Below, piece by piece: positions 33,683 through 45,200 of a stretch of 46,163 nt of DNA. The number at the start of each line of letters is the position of its first letter. Within the stretch, counting starts at the first letter, position 1. Source of the stretch: Schlesneria paludicola DSM 18645 (GTDB lineage: Bacteria > Planctomycetota > Planctomycetia > Planctomycetales > Planctomycetaceae). The translations under genes and the position numbers were made by a program. The stretch covers positions 1,119,018 through 1,165,180 of the forward strand of contig NZ_JH636435.1 of the NCBI RefSeq assembly GCF_000255655.1. Reading direction: 5' to 3'. Below the pieces are notes generated by a model. The model did not search any database and was not told where the DNA came from. It worked only from the letters and a program-made list of their open reading frames with translations.

Positions 33683-34228
33683 GTGGTGTTTTCGTTGGAT
33701 GGTTTTGGAAATGAACGTCGATTCCGCGCCGCGTGGGATGCCGTTCAAATCGTTCGTGACGTTCACTATTCGCTATTCACATTTGGAGCGAGTGATCTTC
33801 CTTATTATCTGATTCTGTCAGGCGACAAACAGGATCAAGCGGTCAGTGTGACTCAGGGCGAAGTGAAAATTACGCGGCCCATGATCATCACACCCGATCG
33901 GGCCAGTCCCGAATTTGAAGACTTCTTTGAGGACGCCGACGACGAGAATCTTGCCCAATTCATCATGGCACGGACGGCGTCATTTTCGAACCTCAAATTT
34001 CGAAACCAAACTGGTTCAAAACGTTTGGTGAGTGATAGCGTCGAAGAAACCGTTGCAAAACTGAGTCAGAAACTTGACTCTGAAGACGAAGATCGCGTGG
34101 CCATCTTGACCGCTCCGGCACCGCTGGCTGGCTTTGCAGTCCTTCGATACGCATCCGAACGCATCATGCAAAGCGTTCCTGACAATATTCAGGAACTTCG
34201 TGAGAAGGGCTTCTTGCCATTCAACTAA
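33683..34228 (+). CDS. Conserved hypothetical protein (181 residues)
   Basis: I do not recognise a named family. The protein starts at GTG 33683 with AAGGAGA six bases upstream, a strong ribosome site. It has a compact alpha/beta N-terminal half (RRFRAAWDAVQIVRDVHYSL, FTFGASDLPYYLILSG) and an acidic stretch (FEDFFEDADDENL), with no signal peptide or membrane helix. I recall similar short proteins in other planctomycetes, so it is likely a lineage-specific cytoplasmic protein. It follows the double cyanophycinase-like gene after 136 bases on the same strand. Confidence 0.75.
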   Translation: MVFSLDGFGNERRFRAAWDAVQIVRDVHYSLFTFGASDLPYYLILSGDKQDQAVSVTQGEVKITRPMIITPDRASPEFEDFFEDADDENLAQFIMARTASFSNLKFRNQTGSKRLVSDSVEETVAKLSQKLDSEDEDRVAILTAPAPLAGFAVLRYASERIMQSVPDNIQELREKGFLPFN

Positions 34229-34359
34229 CCGGAACAGCGACTCGGCCCTCGCACGCTCGTTGAACTGGGCTGATTGCGGGTCTGTCGACGTGTTAATTCA
34301 GGCAGGCCCCCTTGGAAGGATGTCAGCGGCCCCAGAGCCAACCTGCCATGGCACGCCAA

Positions 34360-35001
34360 TCAGGGAACGGCAAGTTCAACCTCGAGAAACTGAGCCGGAT
34401 TCTTCTGGTATTCGGCAGCCAGGAACTGCAGTGTCTTCCATCGAGTGCCGTGTTGAGTCGCCTCCAGCTTGGGACATTCCTCTGGCAGGTTGACGAGCGT
34501 GTTCTTCTGAATGACCATCGCCCGGATTTTTCGCGTTCGCATCGCGCCCGCGGATTCGCAGGTTAGCGAAATCAAGTAGGTCGCGGCCTTAACCGGACCA
34601 CCCATGTCGCGTTTCAAAAGACCGTCCGCAAACTGTTCGGACAGATCATTGAGAACCGAATTCAGATAGAACCAAAGCTCGTCAGTCGGAATCGGCAGCA
34701 GGGGATTTTCTGCAGTCGTCCGCCGCGCCATCCGAATGATCGCGTCGGTCGCTGCACTATTCAAAAAAACCTCTTCGCTTCGCTTTTCACTGAGCGTACG
34801 GATCTTCAGAGTGCCGGATTCAATGGTATTCAGCGAGACATTCAGACGATCAAGAAATTCCTTCTTTTTCCAATCGGCCAGAGCTCGCTTTCTCCCCACA
34901 AACCAACCAATCGCCATCAGCAGAAGACCGGTGAGTAGCTTCACCGCGTGGTCTTTGACATAGTCCTGCAAGGTATGGATGAACTGTTCCAAAATCGGCA
35001 T
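34360..35001 (-). CDS. Membrane-anchored hypothetical protein
   Basis: This 213-residue protein has one N-terminal membrane helix (KLLTGLLLMAIGWFVG) after a short amphipathic lead, then a soluble, mainly helical domain of about 175 residues with no motif I recognise. A GAGGGA ribosome site precedes the ATG at 35001. The domain could face the cytoplasm, because positive residues (RKRALADWKKK) follow the helix directly. Function is unknown, and no neighbour suggests one. Confidence 0.75.
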   Translation of the reverse strand: MPILEQFIHTLQDYVKDHAVKLLTGLLLMAIGWFVGRKRALADWKKKEFLDRLNVSLNTIESGTLKIRTLSEKRSEEVFLNSAATDAIIRMARRTTAENPLLPIPTDELWFYLNSVLNDLSEQFADGLLKRDMGGPVKAATYLISLTCESAGAMRTRKIRAMVIQKNTLVNLPEECPKLEATQHGTRWKTLQFLAAEYQKNPAQFLEVELAVP

Positions 35002-35177
35002 AAATCGAATCCCTCGCGTACTTCAATGAGCGACGACAGAACTTCGGCACACGCCAGATCATCCGGCCGATCGTCGCACAGATCTTGTCGTGAATTCGGT
35101 TCGGAATCCAGTGGCAATGATGTCAGGTCACCATCACCTCGAATTCACGATCGAAATTCGAACCCTCAGATCAAGAA

Positions 35178-35210
35178 AGAGCCCGCTTGCGAGAATCGCA
35201 AACAGGCCCT
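35178..35210 (-). terminator. Terminator of the DUF1501 gene
   Basis: On the minus strand the sequence AGGGCCTGTTTGCGATTCTC followed by GCAAGCGGGCTCTTTCTT forms a hairpin (TTGCGA/TCGCAA core with GCC/GGC below) followed by a T-rich run. It lies about 45 bases past the stop of the DUF1501 gene. Confidence 0.7.
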
Positions 35211-35252
35211 GGTTGAACGCTCAAATTTGTGACGCTTCAGAGAATTCACATG

Positions 35253-36716
35253 CTACGAAAGAATCCCCGTAACTGCGTCGGCATTGACCATTTCGCGCGG
35301 TTGGTTGAGATGATTGTAAACAGTGCGGCGTGGATTCATGCCGACGCTGTGATAAATCGTCGCCAGCAATTCGATTGGATGAACGGGATTCTCAACCGGG
35401 GCAGAAGCCGTTTGATCGGACTTGCCCCACACGAATCCCCGCTTGACGCCAGCACCAGCAATGAGCCCGGTATAGCAATATGGCCAGTGATCACGACCAT
35501 CATCGGAGTTGCCGTTGCCAGAGGTACTCACACCGCGTTTCGGACTACGACCAAATTCGCCAATCGCCAGGACCAATGTCTCTTTCAACAGGCCACGGTC
35601 ATCCAGATCCGAGATCAAAGCCGACAAACCTGAATCGAGCATCGGAGCCGACTGATTCTTCATTCGTGCCGACAGACCTGCATGGACGTCGAACGAATGA
35701 TTGTCAGAGTTGGCAACCTTTGGCCAGTTGACCTGTACGACTCGCGTCCCCGCTTCAATCAAGCGGCGCGCCAAGAGACAACTTTGACCGAATGTGTTAT
35801 TGCCATACTTTTCTCGCAACTCTTTTGACTCTGCCGAAAGATTGAATGCCTCGCGCGCTTTGCCGGACAAGACCAGCGACAACGCCTTTCCGTAGTATTC
35901 GTCCAGTGCGTACTTGCTGACGGCCTTGTCGAGGTCATTCAGGCTGGCATTTACGGTGTCTCGCAAACTCGCACGACGCGCCAATCGCTCTTGCGGAACA
36001 TCGGCCCGAAGTTGCAGGTCATCAACCTTGATTCGATCCATCTTGGCCATATCCATATCGTCACCGACGGGATAAAGCGTATATGGATCAAATGCGCGCC
36101 CCATGAACCCTGCCGTGCCGCCTTTTCCAATGACTCCACTTTCCTGCAGCGGACGGGGCATCATCACATAGGGAAGCATCGGCACTTCGGGCGGACGAGC
36201 CTTAATGACGTGACAACCCCAGTTCGGGAAGTCCTTCGGACTAGGCGGTTCCAATTGACCAGACGGACTGACTTTGTCTGCCGTGTAACCGGTCATCATC
36301 TGATAAATCGCGGCCGTGTGATTGAACAAACCATTTGGCGAATAGCTGACCGCTCGCAAAAGAGTCGTCTTATCCAGTTCTTGCGCCAGCTTCGGCATGA
36401 GTTCGGTGAACTGAATTCCGGGAAGCTTGGTGTCAATCGGCTTGAAGACACTCTTCACGTTGTCGGGTACATCGACCTTAGGATCCCAAAGATCAAGATG
36501 ACTGGGGCCGCCCTGCAGGTAAACCAGAATCACATGCTTGGCTTTTCCGAACCCGACACCCCCATATCGGACATCTTCCGCAGCACGAGCCTGCTCGCTT
36601 TTGAGTAACGCGGGAAGCGAAAGCCCGAGAAGCGATGCTCCCCCGATGCGAATCAATTCTCGCCGACTGAACCCATCACACGTGTCTTTACCATACTGAC
36701 CGGGGATCGCAAACAT
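35253..36716 (-). CDS. Tat-exported DUF1501 protein
   Basis: This 487-residue protein belongs to the DUF1501 family, sulfatase/alkaline-phosphatase-fold proteins abundant in planctomycetes. The N-terminus has a twin-arginine signal ([20 protein letters not shown]). Family segments follow: [55 protein letters not shown] and [21 protein letters not shown], ending with [15 protein letters not shown]. The usual partner, a DUF1549/DUF1553 cytochrome-like protein, is not adjacent here. The exact activity is unknown. ATG 36716 has GGAG upstream and starts just before the Tat motif; the frame runs on to 36782. Confidence 0.93.
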   Translation of the reverse strand: MFAIPGQYGKDTCDGFSRRELIRIGGASLLGLSLPALLKSEQARAAEDVRYGGVGFGKAKHVILVYLQGGPSHLDLWDPKVDVPDNVKSVFKPIDTKLPGIQFTELMPKLAQELDKTTLLRAVSYSPNGLFNHTAAIYQMMTGYTADKVSPSGQLEPPSPKDFPNWGCHVIKARPPEVPMLPYVMMPRPLQESGVIGKGGTAGFMGRAFDPYTLYPVGDDMDMAKMDRIKVDDLQLRADVPQERLARRASLRDTVNASLNDLDKAVSKYALDEYYGKALSLVLSGKAREAFNLSAESKELREKYGNNTFGQSCLLARRLIEAGTRVVQVNWPKVANSDNHSFDVHAGLSARMKNQSAPMLDSGLSALISDLDDRGLLKETLVLAIGEFGRSPKRGVSTSGNGNSDDGRDHWPYCYTGLIAGAGVKRGFVWGKSDQTASAPVENPVHPIELLATIYHSVGMNPRRTVYNHLNQPREMVNADAVTGILS

Positions 36717-36943
36717 GTGCTTCACTCCAGGGGCAATCAATAGGCGGGCGGTTGGGCAGTATCGACTGAGGGACCGACACAAGAAAACATCGGTAAAATC
36801 GATTGCGTTCGATTGGGTTATACTGTGCAGAAGAAATGTCTGTCAATCGGCAGCCGCTTGACGCCCGCGGCAGCATCGTTCACATCCAACTACCATATCA
36901 CAACTTACAACCAATCAGCGAAAACACATCCGTCCTCATTTAG

Positions 36944-37741
36944 CTACTCAGCTTTCGCGGCCAACGACGATTTTCGATGCCGCAGAAGCCACTCATAGAA
37001 TTCCGGCATCGCGTAGGTCGACGTCCAAACATCGTGCGGGGCATTGGAAAGAATGGTGAACTTCACATTCCCTCCGATGCCGCGAATTGCATCAACCATC
37101 TGCTCAGTCTCCATGAACGGCACACCTCCATCATCATCACCATGAATGGCCCAGACGGGAAGCCGCTTGAACTTGACCGCCTCACGAGTATCTGTCCAGC
37201 CGCAAATGGGAGCAACCGCCGCAAACCGCTCGGGTTGATACGCCGCCAGCTTCCAGGTCGCCCACCCACCCATGCTCAGGCCTGTGACATAGATCCGATC
37301 AGAGTCGACACGGTACGTCTTCTCAACCTGATCCAACAGAGCGGCCAGCGCGGCGGGATCAAAGAATCGATTCTCAAGCGTCAACTGAGGCGAAACCACA
37401 ATAAACGGAAAATCGGGCTGTTCTTCGGCGATCTTTGGGGGACCGTGCCGCTTCACCAACGACAACCGGTTGCCTCGTTCACCACTGCCGTGTAGGAACA
37501 CCAGCAGCGGAAACTTTTGTTGTTCGGCCGCTCGATAGCTTGCTGGCAAATAGAGCAGATACCCCATGCTGTGTCGCGGATTCGCGGGATACGCAAATTT
37601 CTGCTCGACCTGCTTTCCTGCAGACGGTTCGTCCGCAAACGTCGATCGATCTGCAAGGATAGCACAGCAAACAAGTGACAACGCCAGGGCCGTAATGTGA
37701 CGCAATGGAAGACCTTTCGCTGAATGAGACGGGGAGTGCAT
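36944..37741 (-). CDS. Exported alpha/beta-hydrolase (phospholipase/carboxylesterase, dienelactone-hydrolase-like)
   Basis: This 265-residue protein has a signal peptide (ITALALSLVCCAILADRSTF) and an alpha/beta-hydrolase fold. The oxyanion segment FPLLVFLHGSGERG, nucleophile GLSMGGWATW, acid in AIHGDDDGGVPF and histidine in NAPHDVW complete a Ser-Asp-His triad. It resembles the prolyl-oligopeptidase-like/feruloyl-esterase group often found in polysaccharide-degrading bacteria; an ester or short peptide substrate is likely. The open frame reaches 37819; ATG 37741 places the signal peptide close to the N-terminus, though no good ribosome site is seen. It lies downstream of the Amt-kinase gene on the same strand, 143 bases away. 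Confidence 0.88.
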   Translation of the reverse strand: MHSPSHSAKGLPLRHITALALSLVCCAILADRSTFADEPSAGKQVEQKFAYPANPRHSMGYLLYLPASYRAAEQQKFPLLVFLHGSGERGNRLSLVKRHGPPKIAEEQPDFPFIVVSPQLTLENRFFDPAALAALLDQVEKTYRVDSDRIYVTGLSMGGWATWKLAAYQPERFAAVAPICGWTDTREAVKFKRLPVWAIHGDDDGGVPFMETEQMVDAIRGIGGNVKFTILSNAPHDVWTSTYAMPEFYEWLLRHRKSSLAAKAE

Positions 37742-37884
37742 TCCATGATCGAGAGCATGGCGCCTCCCAAAGCAGCCTGTCGACGGAAGCAAGGTCTCAA
37801 AACCAGCGACAGATTGCAAACATCACCATGGGGTTGCGGAGACCTTCGAGTGATTTCGAGTCGTTTGTCGAGCCTCGAACAGAA

Positions 37885-40800
37885 TTACCGACCAAGAACA
37901 CCCGTCACGAGTTCTTGAGCCGACTCAGTCAGCGTTGGGATGTATTTCAAACATCGATCCATCTCGGCTTCAAGCTGCTCAATCCGTTCCAGAATACCCT
38001 CCAGCGATCCGGCGCGGCCGATGTCTTCGATCTCTGTCGTCAGGCGCACAATCATGTCTGCACCGAGTGTTGCCGCGGCGCCTTTTAGAGCATGGGCAGC
38101 ATTGGCGGTCTCGAGACTGTCGTTCCGCGTGGCACAGGCAACGATCTCGGCCACGCGACGGGGACCGGTCGCACAAAGTTCAGTGAGCAGCGACTGCATA
38201 AATTCGACATCGCCGAGGCATCGTTCCAAAAGCACGGCCGCATCGATGGGAGGTGCTATTCCAAATGTCTCTTCGACCTGCTTCAGAGTCATTGTCGCGC
38301 GTTCCTTCACCGATTCGGTCCCGTCTGATTCCATCTCGGGAATCGTTTGATCGACAGATGAAACAGCAGTATCTTCGGTGTTTGCAGCCACTCGTCTGCG
38401 ATATTTGAGAATGACGTCGTACAACGATCGTGGCTCAAATGGCTTGCTGAGATAGTGATCCATTCCCGCGGCAAGACATCGATCAGCATCTCCTTTGACG
38501 GCGTTCGCCGTGAGCGCGATAATCGGAACGTGTCCCTCGATCCGGTGTTCCGATTCGAGAGTCCGAATGCATCGAGTCGCTTCAAATCCGTCAAGCTGTG
38601 GCATCTGGCAGTCCATGAGCACAATCGAGAACTGGTGTTCGCGAATCGCTTGAATCGCCTCCAACCCATTGGTAACCGTGCGGAACTTGCAACCAAACTC
38701 CGCCAGTAGCGTTGTGACATAGAGCCGATTGATCGCGTTGTCTTCTGCCACCAAGACTTCAATATCGCCATGCTCGCCCGGCGAACTCGACACTTTGGTG
38801 TGGCGCATCGTCATGCGCGGACCGCTGGAGTTCAGACGATTCTGCTGCAGGACGCCCTGAATGGCCGCATACAATTGAGTCGAAAGCACCGGCTTTGTCA
38901 GGTTCTGACAGATCCCCATTGCTTGCAGCGATTCCGCGCTCTCGTTCGACAAACCTGATCCCAGCATGATAAATGGCGGCATCACTCCCCGCGTCCCAAG
39001 CGATAGTGCCAGGTCGCTGCCGTTGCGTTCGGGCATATCATAGTCGCTGATGACAAGATCGAATCTTGCGTCCGATTCACGCGCCTCATCGAACAGACGC
39101 AGTGCGTCCTCCACAGTCGCTGCCGTCGCGGACTGCATTCCCCATCGGCGAGTATGTTCGTCCATGATGAGCAGATTCGTTTCGTTATCATCGACAATCA
39201 GGACTCGCCGCCCCTCAAGAGCGCGACGGTCTCTCTCCGAATAAAGTTCGCAATGTTCACGAACAGGGAAATTCACCGTAAACCAGAACATCGTCCCGGC
39301 ACCGACGCGGCTTTCTACACCGATCTGGCCACCCATCATTTCGACCAGGTGTTTGCAGATCGCTAATCCCAGTCCGGTGCCTCCGTACTTTCGAGTCGTT
39401 GACGAATCGACCTGTGAGAAAGGCTGGAACAATCGATTCGCCCGATCTTGTGGAATCCCAATTCCCGTGTCACGGACGATAAAACGCAGCGTCGCGATCT
39501 CGTTCTCGATCCGATCGCAGACGATGTTCAAAATCACTTCGCCATGCTCGGTGAACTTGACGGCATTATTCAGCAGATTGATCAGAATCTGTCCCAACCG
39601 ATTGCCATCGCCCGAATAAATCTGACGGGCCTGAGGATCGAAATCACAAATGAATTCCAATCCCTTTTCGTGAGCCCGCAGCCAGAGCATCTCGGTCGTT
39701 TCGTGGACAAGCTGCTCGAGATCGAAGTCATGGACGTCCATTTCAAGCTTGCCGGCTTCGATCTTCGAAAGGTCCAGAATGTCATTGACCAACGTCAAAA
39801 GGGCGCGACCACTGGTTTGACAGGCCTTCACGAATTGATGTTGTCGGCTATCCAATTCCGTAGTCAGCAGCAATTCGGTCATGCCAATGACGCCATTCAG
39901 CGGCGTTCGGATTTCATGACTCATCCGAGCGAGGAACGACGATTTCGCAAGATTCGCCGCGTCGGCCGCCTCCTTCTGTCGCTGCCATTCCTCCATCTGC
40001 TTGCGCTCGGTAATGTCGACCACCGTCCCTTCGTACCGTTCGATTTCGCCGACCGAGTTGCGAACACCTCGCGCGGCTTCTGAAATCCAGATCAGGGTTC
40101 CATCGCGACGGTAGACTTGCGACTCGAATCCGGTGACAACTCCATCCGCGATGATCCGTTGTCGAAACTCTTCGCGACGCGTTGGATCTAAATAGAGTTG
40201 CCGTTCGATGTCACCGATGGCGTTGATCAACTCGTCTGGCGACTCGTATCCATAAATGCGCGCCAACGCGGGATTCGCATTCAGATAGCGGCCGTCTGGA
40301 GATGTTTGAAAAATTCCTTCGATGCTATTCTCGAACAGACTGCGATACTTCTCTTCGGCCGATCGCAGTGCCTCCGCGGCGAGCGACCTGGCCTGCATCT
40401 CGGCACTCACAACCTGCAGGACACGATTGTATTCGCTGGCAATCTGTCCCACTTCGGTATGCGGTTCAACTGGAACCGCCCTGCCGAAATCACTGCGTTC
40501 GCTGTGCTGATTCATCGACTGCAACAGATCAATCAATTCCGTATGAGCACCATGCTCCGAGACATTTAAACCGCTCGTCTCACTCGCGGCATCAACACGG
40601 AGTGGATGGACGAAATCCAGTAAACGAAAAACGATCCAACCACCGACAAAAGCCCAAAGCCAGCAGGTCACGACACCCAGGGCTTGAACGCCAAGTTGTT
40701 CCTGCCATGTTCGCCCCGTGACCGACGGTGACGCCACAAGTGCAACCACCAGCGTGCCCCAAGTCCCTCCAAAGGCATGCACGGGCACGGCCCCGACCAC

Positions 40801-41736
40801 ATCATCGATCTGAAGACGTTCGAGCAAATAGCTCCCAGCAAGCGACAAGATCCCAGCGACGGAGCCAATCAGGATGGCGGCAATTGGCTCCGCCAAATGG
40901 CACGATGCCGTCATTGCAACCAGTCCCGCCAGAACCCCATTGATTGCCTGCCCCACGTCAGCGCGTTTCGTCAAACGCCAGGCAAGAAAGAGTGCGGACA
41001 ATCCACCGGCCGCCGCTGCAAGATTTGTATTCACTAGAATGCGAGGAATGTTGTCCGTGACGGCGAGCGTGCTACCTCCGTTGAACCCAAACCAGCCGAA
41101 CCACAATAACAAGGCACCAAACGTGGCTTGTGCCAGATCGTGCCCATGAATCGGTGTCCTTTGTCCGGTGAACCTCCCTATCCTCGGGCCGAGCACAATT
41201 GCTGCAGCGAGCGCAAGCCAACCTCCTAATGAGTGAACGACGGTCGATCCAGCAAAATCGATAAACCCGCGATTCTGCAGCCAACCTGTACTTGAGGGAT
41301 CAAGATTTCCGCCCCAGGCCCAATGTCCCAGGACAGGATAGAACAACGTCGAACTGATCAGTGCGATCGACAGATACGCACTGAATCGAATGCGCTCAGC
41401 AACGGCCCCGGAAATGATCGTCGTGGCGGTACCGCAGAAGACGAGTTGGAACAAAAAGAAACTGAGCTGACCTGTTCCAGCGTCGGACCCCGGGAAAAAC
41501 TGAGATGTTCCGATCAGTCCCGAATAGCTTGAACCAAACATCAGGCCGAAGCCGATCGCCCAATACATCAAACTCGACACGCAGAAATCGATCAGATTCT
41601 TGATCGCGACATTAATACTATTCTTGGCACGCGCGAAACCTGTTTCGAGCAGGCAGAACCCACCCTGCATTAGCATCACCAACGCTGAACAAATCAAGAT
41701 CCAGACGAGATCAACAGGTTGAGGCACAGCGGGCAT
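37885..41736 (-). CDS. Ammonium transporter-hybrid sensor kinase fusion (Amt-PAS-HisKA-HATPase-REC-REC-HPt)
   Basis: This 1283-residue protein fuses an ammonium transporter to a complete phosphorelay. Residues about 5-385 form an Amt domain of eleven helices, with the twin histidines kept (VVH at 168, PVH at 320) and the gate region FCGTATTIISGAVAERI. A HAMP-like linker (about 425-450) leads to a PAS domain (460-580). HisKA follows with His607 (SHEIRTPLNG), then HATPase (NLLNNAVKF, GTGLGLAI), REC1 (phospho-Asp near 898, ISDYDMP), REC2 (Asp near 1042, MDCQMP) and a C-terminal HPt with His1215 (NAAHALKGAAA). Amt-sensor kinases are known in Candidatus Kuenenia and other bacteria. ATG 41736 has AAGGA seven bases upstream. 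It probably senses external ammonium; no DNA-binding output is fused or adjacent. Confidence 0.95.
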   Translation of the reverse strand: MPAVPQPVDLVWILICSALVMLMQGGFCLLETGFARAKNSINVAIKNLIDFCVSSLMYWAIGFGLMFGSSYSGLIGTSQFFPGSDAGTGQLSFFLFQLVFCGTATTIISGAVAERIRFSAYLSIALISSTLFYPVLGHWAWGGNLDPSSTGWLQNRGFIDFAGSTVVHSLGGWLALAAAIVLGPRIGRFTGQRTPIHGHDLAQATFGALLLWFGWFGFNGGSTLAVTDNIPRILVNTNLAAAAGGLSALFLAWRLTKRADVGQAINGVLAGLVAMTASCHLAEPIAAILIGSVAGILSLAGSYLLERLQIDDVVGAVPVHAFGGTWGTLVVALVASPSVTGRTWQEQLGVQALGVVTCWLWAFVGGWIVFRLLDFVHPLRVDAASETSGLNVSEHGAHTELIDLLQSMNQHSERSDFGRAVPVEPHTEVGQIASEYNRVLQVVSAEMQARSLAAEALRSAEEKYRSLFENSIEGIFQTSPDGRYLNANPALARIYGYESPDELINAIGDIERQLYLDPTRREEFRQRIIADGVVTGFESQVYRRDGTLIWISEAARGVRNSVGEIERYEGTVVDITERKQMEEWQRQKEAADAANLAKSSFLARMSHEIRTPLNGVIGMTELLLTTELDSRQHQFVKACQTSGRALLTLVNDILDLSKIEAGKLEMDVHDFDLEQLVHETTEMLWLRAHEKGLEFICDFDPQARQIYSGDGNRLGQILINLLNNAVKFTEHGEVILNIVCDRIENEIATLRFIVRDTGIGIPQDRANRLFQPFSQVDSSTTRKYGGTGLGLAICKHLVEMMGGQIGVESRVGAGTMFWFTVNFPVREHCELYSERDRRALEGRRVLIVDDNETNLLIMDEHTRRWGMQSATAATVEDALRLFDEARESDARFDLVISDYDMPERNGSDLALSLGTRGVMPPFIMLGSGLSNESAESLQAMGICQNLTKPVLSTQLYAAIQGVLQQNRLNSSGPRMTMRHTKVSSSPGEHGDIEVLVAEDNAINRLYVTTLLAEFGCKFRTVTNGLEAIQAIREHQFSIVLMDCQMPQLDGFEATRCIRTLESEHRIEGHVPIIALTANAVKGDADRCLAAGMDHYLSKPFEPRSLYDVILKYRRRVAANTEDTAVSSVDQTIPEMESDGTESVKERATMTLKQVEETFGIAPPIDAAVLLERCLGDVEFMQSLLTELCATGPRRVAEIVACATRNDSLETANAAHALKGAAATLGADMIVRLTTEIEDIGRAGSLEGILERIEQLEAEMDRCLKYIPTLTESAQELVTGVLGR

Positions 41737-42237
41737 GGCGAATCCTTGAGGCTGAATGCGCGCAAACTTCCATCTCTCCACTGAAGAATCCGTGGAAATG
41801 GAACTTGTCTCGAATATCCAAATTGAAGACGGTTCGGCCTGAACGTGAGCGCACTCAGCGAACTTGTCACCTCACTCTAGATCGACTGTTCGAATGTGCT
41901 CTGCAAAAATGTTGCAAAAACGAAACACGCAAACGGCGGTCATTGTCACTGACGGTTACAACGACCCTGTCGATTCGACTGCTTCGGCATCCCGAATAAC
42001 AGTGATTGCCGAAGGAAACGCGTCCCGGGCCGCCTCCAATCTCTCGGCAACAAGGAAGCGAACGGCATCGCGCATCCCGAGACTTTGCCAGGCCCGGTCT
42101 CGCAATTCGAGCGAACCCTCGATTCTGGGTCACGCTTTTGAGAAGATCCCTGCATTGCTCGATGTCACTTCTATAAATCGACGGAAAGACCGGGCCTTGA
42201 TGGCTGGAATTTCAACCGTTTTGGATACTGGACGACA
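41737..42237. other. Intergenic stretch between divergent genes
   Basis: These 501 bases separate the Amt-kinase and ABC permease genes and should hold both promoters. A plus-strand frame (41864-42241) ends in an ATGA overlap with the permease start, but its sequence has no protein-like features and no ribosome site. I see no NtrC or sigma-54-type site. Confidence 0.45.
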
Positions 42238-45200
42238 ATGAACCAGACACGTCTCGTCATACAGAGTCTGATCCACCATTGGCGCACGAATCTTGCCATG
42301 GTGCTGGGAGTTGTTGCGGGAACCGCGGTGATCGGCGGGGCACTGATTGTCGGCGATTCCGTGAAGGCGAGCTTGCGTCAGATGACGCTCGATCGCCTGG
42401 GAAAAATCGACGAAGCACTTAGCGGTCCTCGTTTCTTTCGTGAAGATTTGGCCGATCGCTTGTCGGCAAGCGTGAATCACGGCACGACGTCCGTGGATTC
42501 CAAAAAGAAGATCGTGTCGCCCGCGATCATCATGCGCGCGGGTTTGCAGGCGCGAAAGGGTGAGAATGTCCGTCGAGCCGGCCAAGTCAACGTCTATGGC
42601 TTCGACGCCCGTGCCTGGTCGCTGATGGAAACAGGTGGACTGGAATCACCAAAAGAATCCGGTGTCGTGCTGAATGCACAGGCAGCACATGCGATCGACG
42701 CCCATGTCGGCGACGAAGTCACACTCTGGATTGAATTACCCAGCGCCGTACCTCGAGACACGCTCATGGGCAAGAAAGACAACGATTCGCAGGAGATTAC
42801 CTTGACGGTTAGCGGCATCGCTTCCGATTCCACGGGCCTGGCGCGACTCGGGCTGCAACCAACGCAAGCGTATCCTCTCAATTCGTTCGTCGACCTGCAT
42901 TTCCTACAAGCACAATTGGATCTGGACCGAGTCAAACCCTCGCGTCGCGATCCCGTCGGAAAGCCGTCACGCGTCAACACATTGCTGATCCATGATGAGG
43001 ATGCCAAGACCAATACCAAACCGACACTTAACTCTCTGACGACGGACGCATTGCGAAAGGTGTGGACATTGTCGGATCTCAATCTGAGGCTTGTCGATAA
43101 CCCATCAATCAATGGGTTGGTGCTGGAATCCGATCAGATGATTCTCGAAAACAATCTGGCCGCAGCTGCAATCAAAACCGCCGCAAACAGCAACTTGGTC
43201 GCGGCTCCGGTGATGGTCTATCTTGCCAATAAGCTCTGGAATCCCGCAGTCTATGAACCTGGAAAGCGCCCCGGCTATTCGATGTACTCGACCGTCGCGG
43301 GAATCGAATTTTCGGACTTGAATCGGGGACCGTTCAAGGACTTCAGTTTCATCGGTGATGCACCGAAATCGCTGGACGAGAATGAGGTGATCATCAATCA
43401 ATTTCTAGCCGCCGACCTGGAAGCGAAAGTCGGGGATCAAATCAAGTTCACCTACCACACAGTCGGATCTCGCGGTGAACTGCCCGAACTCGAAGAAACG
43501 GTGACGGTCCGTGGCATCGTCGCGATGAGCGGAGCAGCCATCGATCGGACGCTCACACCCGAAGTCAAGGGCATCACCGACGTCGACTCGCTGGCCGACT
43601 GGGACCAACCATTCCCGATGGATCTGAACGCCGTCACGCCACGAGATGATGAATACTGGAACGACTTTCGCGCGACGCCCAAGATGTTTTTGCCCCTCCA
43701 AACCGCGAAGAAACTGTGGCCCAGCCGTTACGGCTCATTGACGTCGCTACGACTCGTCGCCGCCGCGGACGAGCCGACGAACCTAAAAGCACTGCACGAG
43801 AAATTCGCCGGCGAACTTCTCGGCGACGTCGCACCAGTGGAGGTAAATATGGCCGTCCAACCTGTGAAAGCGATTGGACTTCTCGCCGCCAATGGTTCGA
43901 CAGATTTCTCTGGATTATTCTTTGGATTCAGCCTGTTTCTGATCGTTGCCGCGATGATCTTGATCGGATTGCTGTTCCGACTCGGTATCGAACAGCGCGT
44001 ACGCGATCTTGGATTACTGGGTGCGATTGGCTTTACGTCGGGACAGATCCGCCAACAGATGCTTTTTGAAGGCACGGCCACTGCTGTGACAGGCGGCCTG
44101 CTCGGAACGGTAGTGGCCGTCGGATATGCAAAACTCATGATTTACGGCCTGACACATTGGTGGGTCGGTGCCATCGGAACCTCCAACTTGATTCTGGCCG
44201 TTCAACCGCTCAGCTTGCTGACGGGGTTCGCCATTGCCGTGCTCGCGGCAATCATTTCGATCTGGTGGGCGTTGCGGCAACTGAAACAATTGAGCCTGCG
44301 AGAACAACTCGCGGGTGTCACCGAACAAACAATTGATTGGGCCGCACAAGCACGTCGAACGGAACGCATTCTACGTCGCGCGACCATTTCAACAATATTG
44401 GCCGTTCTCCTAACTGGTACCGTTGCTATCGGGTTAATTCCTGCAGCCGGAGCGTTTTTCGGAATCGGAGTCCTCTTGCTTGTTGCGTGCCTTTCGTTTT
44501 TGTCCGCCTGGCTGCAACGGAAAAGTGGTTTCTTCGTGCATGGGAAGGGATGGATGGGACTGGGACGCCTTGGGCTACGAAATGCCTCGCGCCAACGTCA
44601 ACGGACGGTCATGTCGGCGGGAATGATTGCAACGGCCACGTTCCTCATTGTCACCGTGGCCGCATTTCGACGAGACCCAACTAGCGAGTTACCAATAAAG
44701 ACGTCAGGGAACGGTGGATTCACACTCGTTGCAGAGTCCAGCAGTCCCATCCTTTACGACATGAATACCGAGCACGGTCGGCAAAAGCTTCGACTGATCC
44801 CTGCAGCGAACTCACCTAGCGCGAAAGCCCTGGACTCGATGAAGGTCATTCCATTTCGCGTGAAGCCGGGCGAAGATGCCAGTTGCCTGAATCTATTCCA
44901 AACCAGGGTCCCCACTATCCTGGGCGCGCCGCGATCATTGATTGATGATCACAGATTTGCATTTGCTTCAGGTTCGTGGAAGGAATTGGCACCTCACCCC
45001 AGCAACACGGCAGCAGCAAATCCTCCCAGCGTGCCGGCAACTGAGCCTCCCATTCCCGTTCTAGGAGACCTGAATACCCTGATGTTCTCGTTGCACAAGC
45101 AAGTCGGACAAACGATTGCCATTCCAAGCGACGAAACACCGCAGCACCAGTTGATTGTCAAAGGCATGTTTCAAGACAGCGTATTCCAGGGTGTTCTCGT

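Noticed and set aside
41864..42241. A 125-codon plus-strand frame ending in an ATGA overlap with the ABC permease start
   Set aside because: No ribosome site, no protein-like composition and no family motif; the overlap is probably chance.
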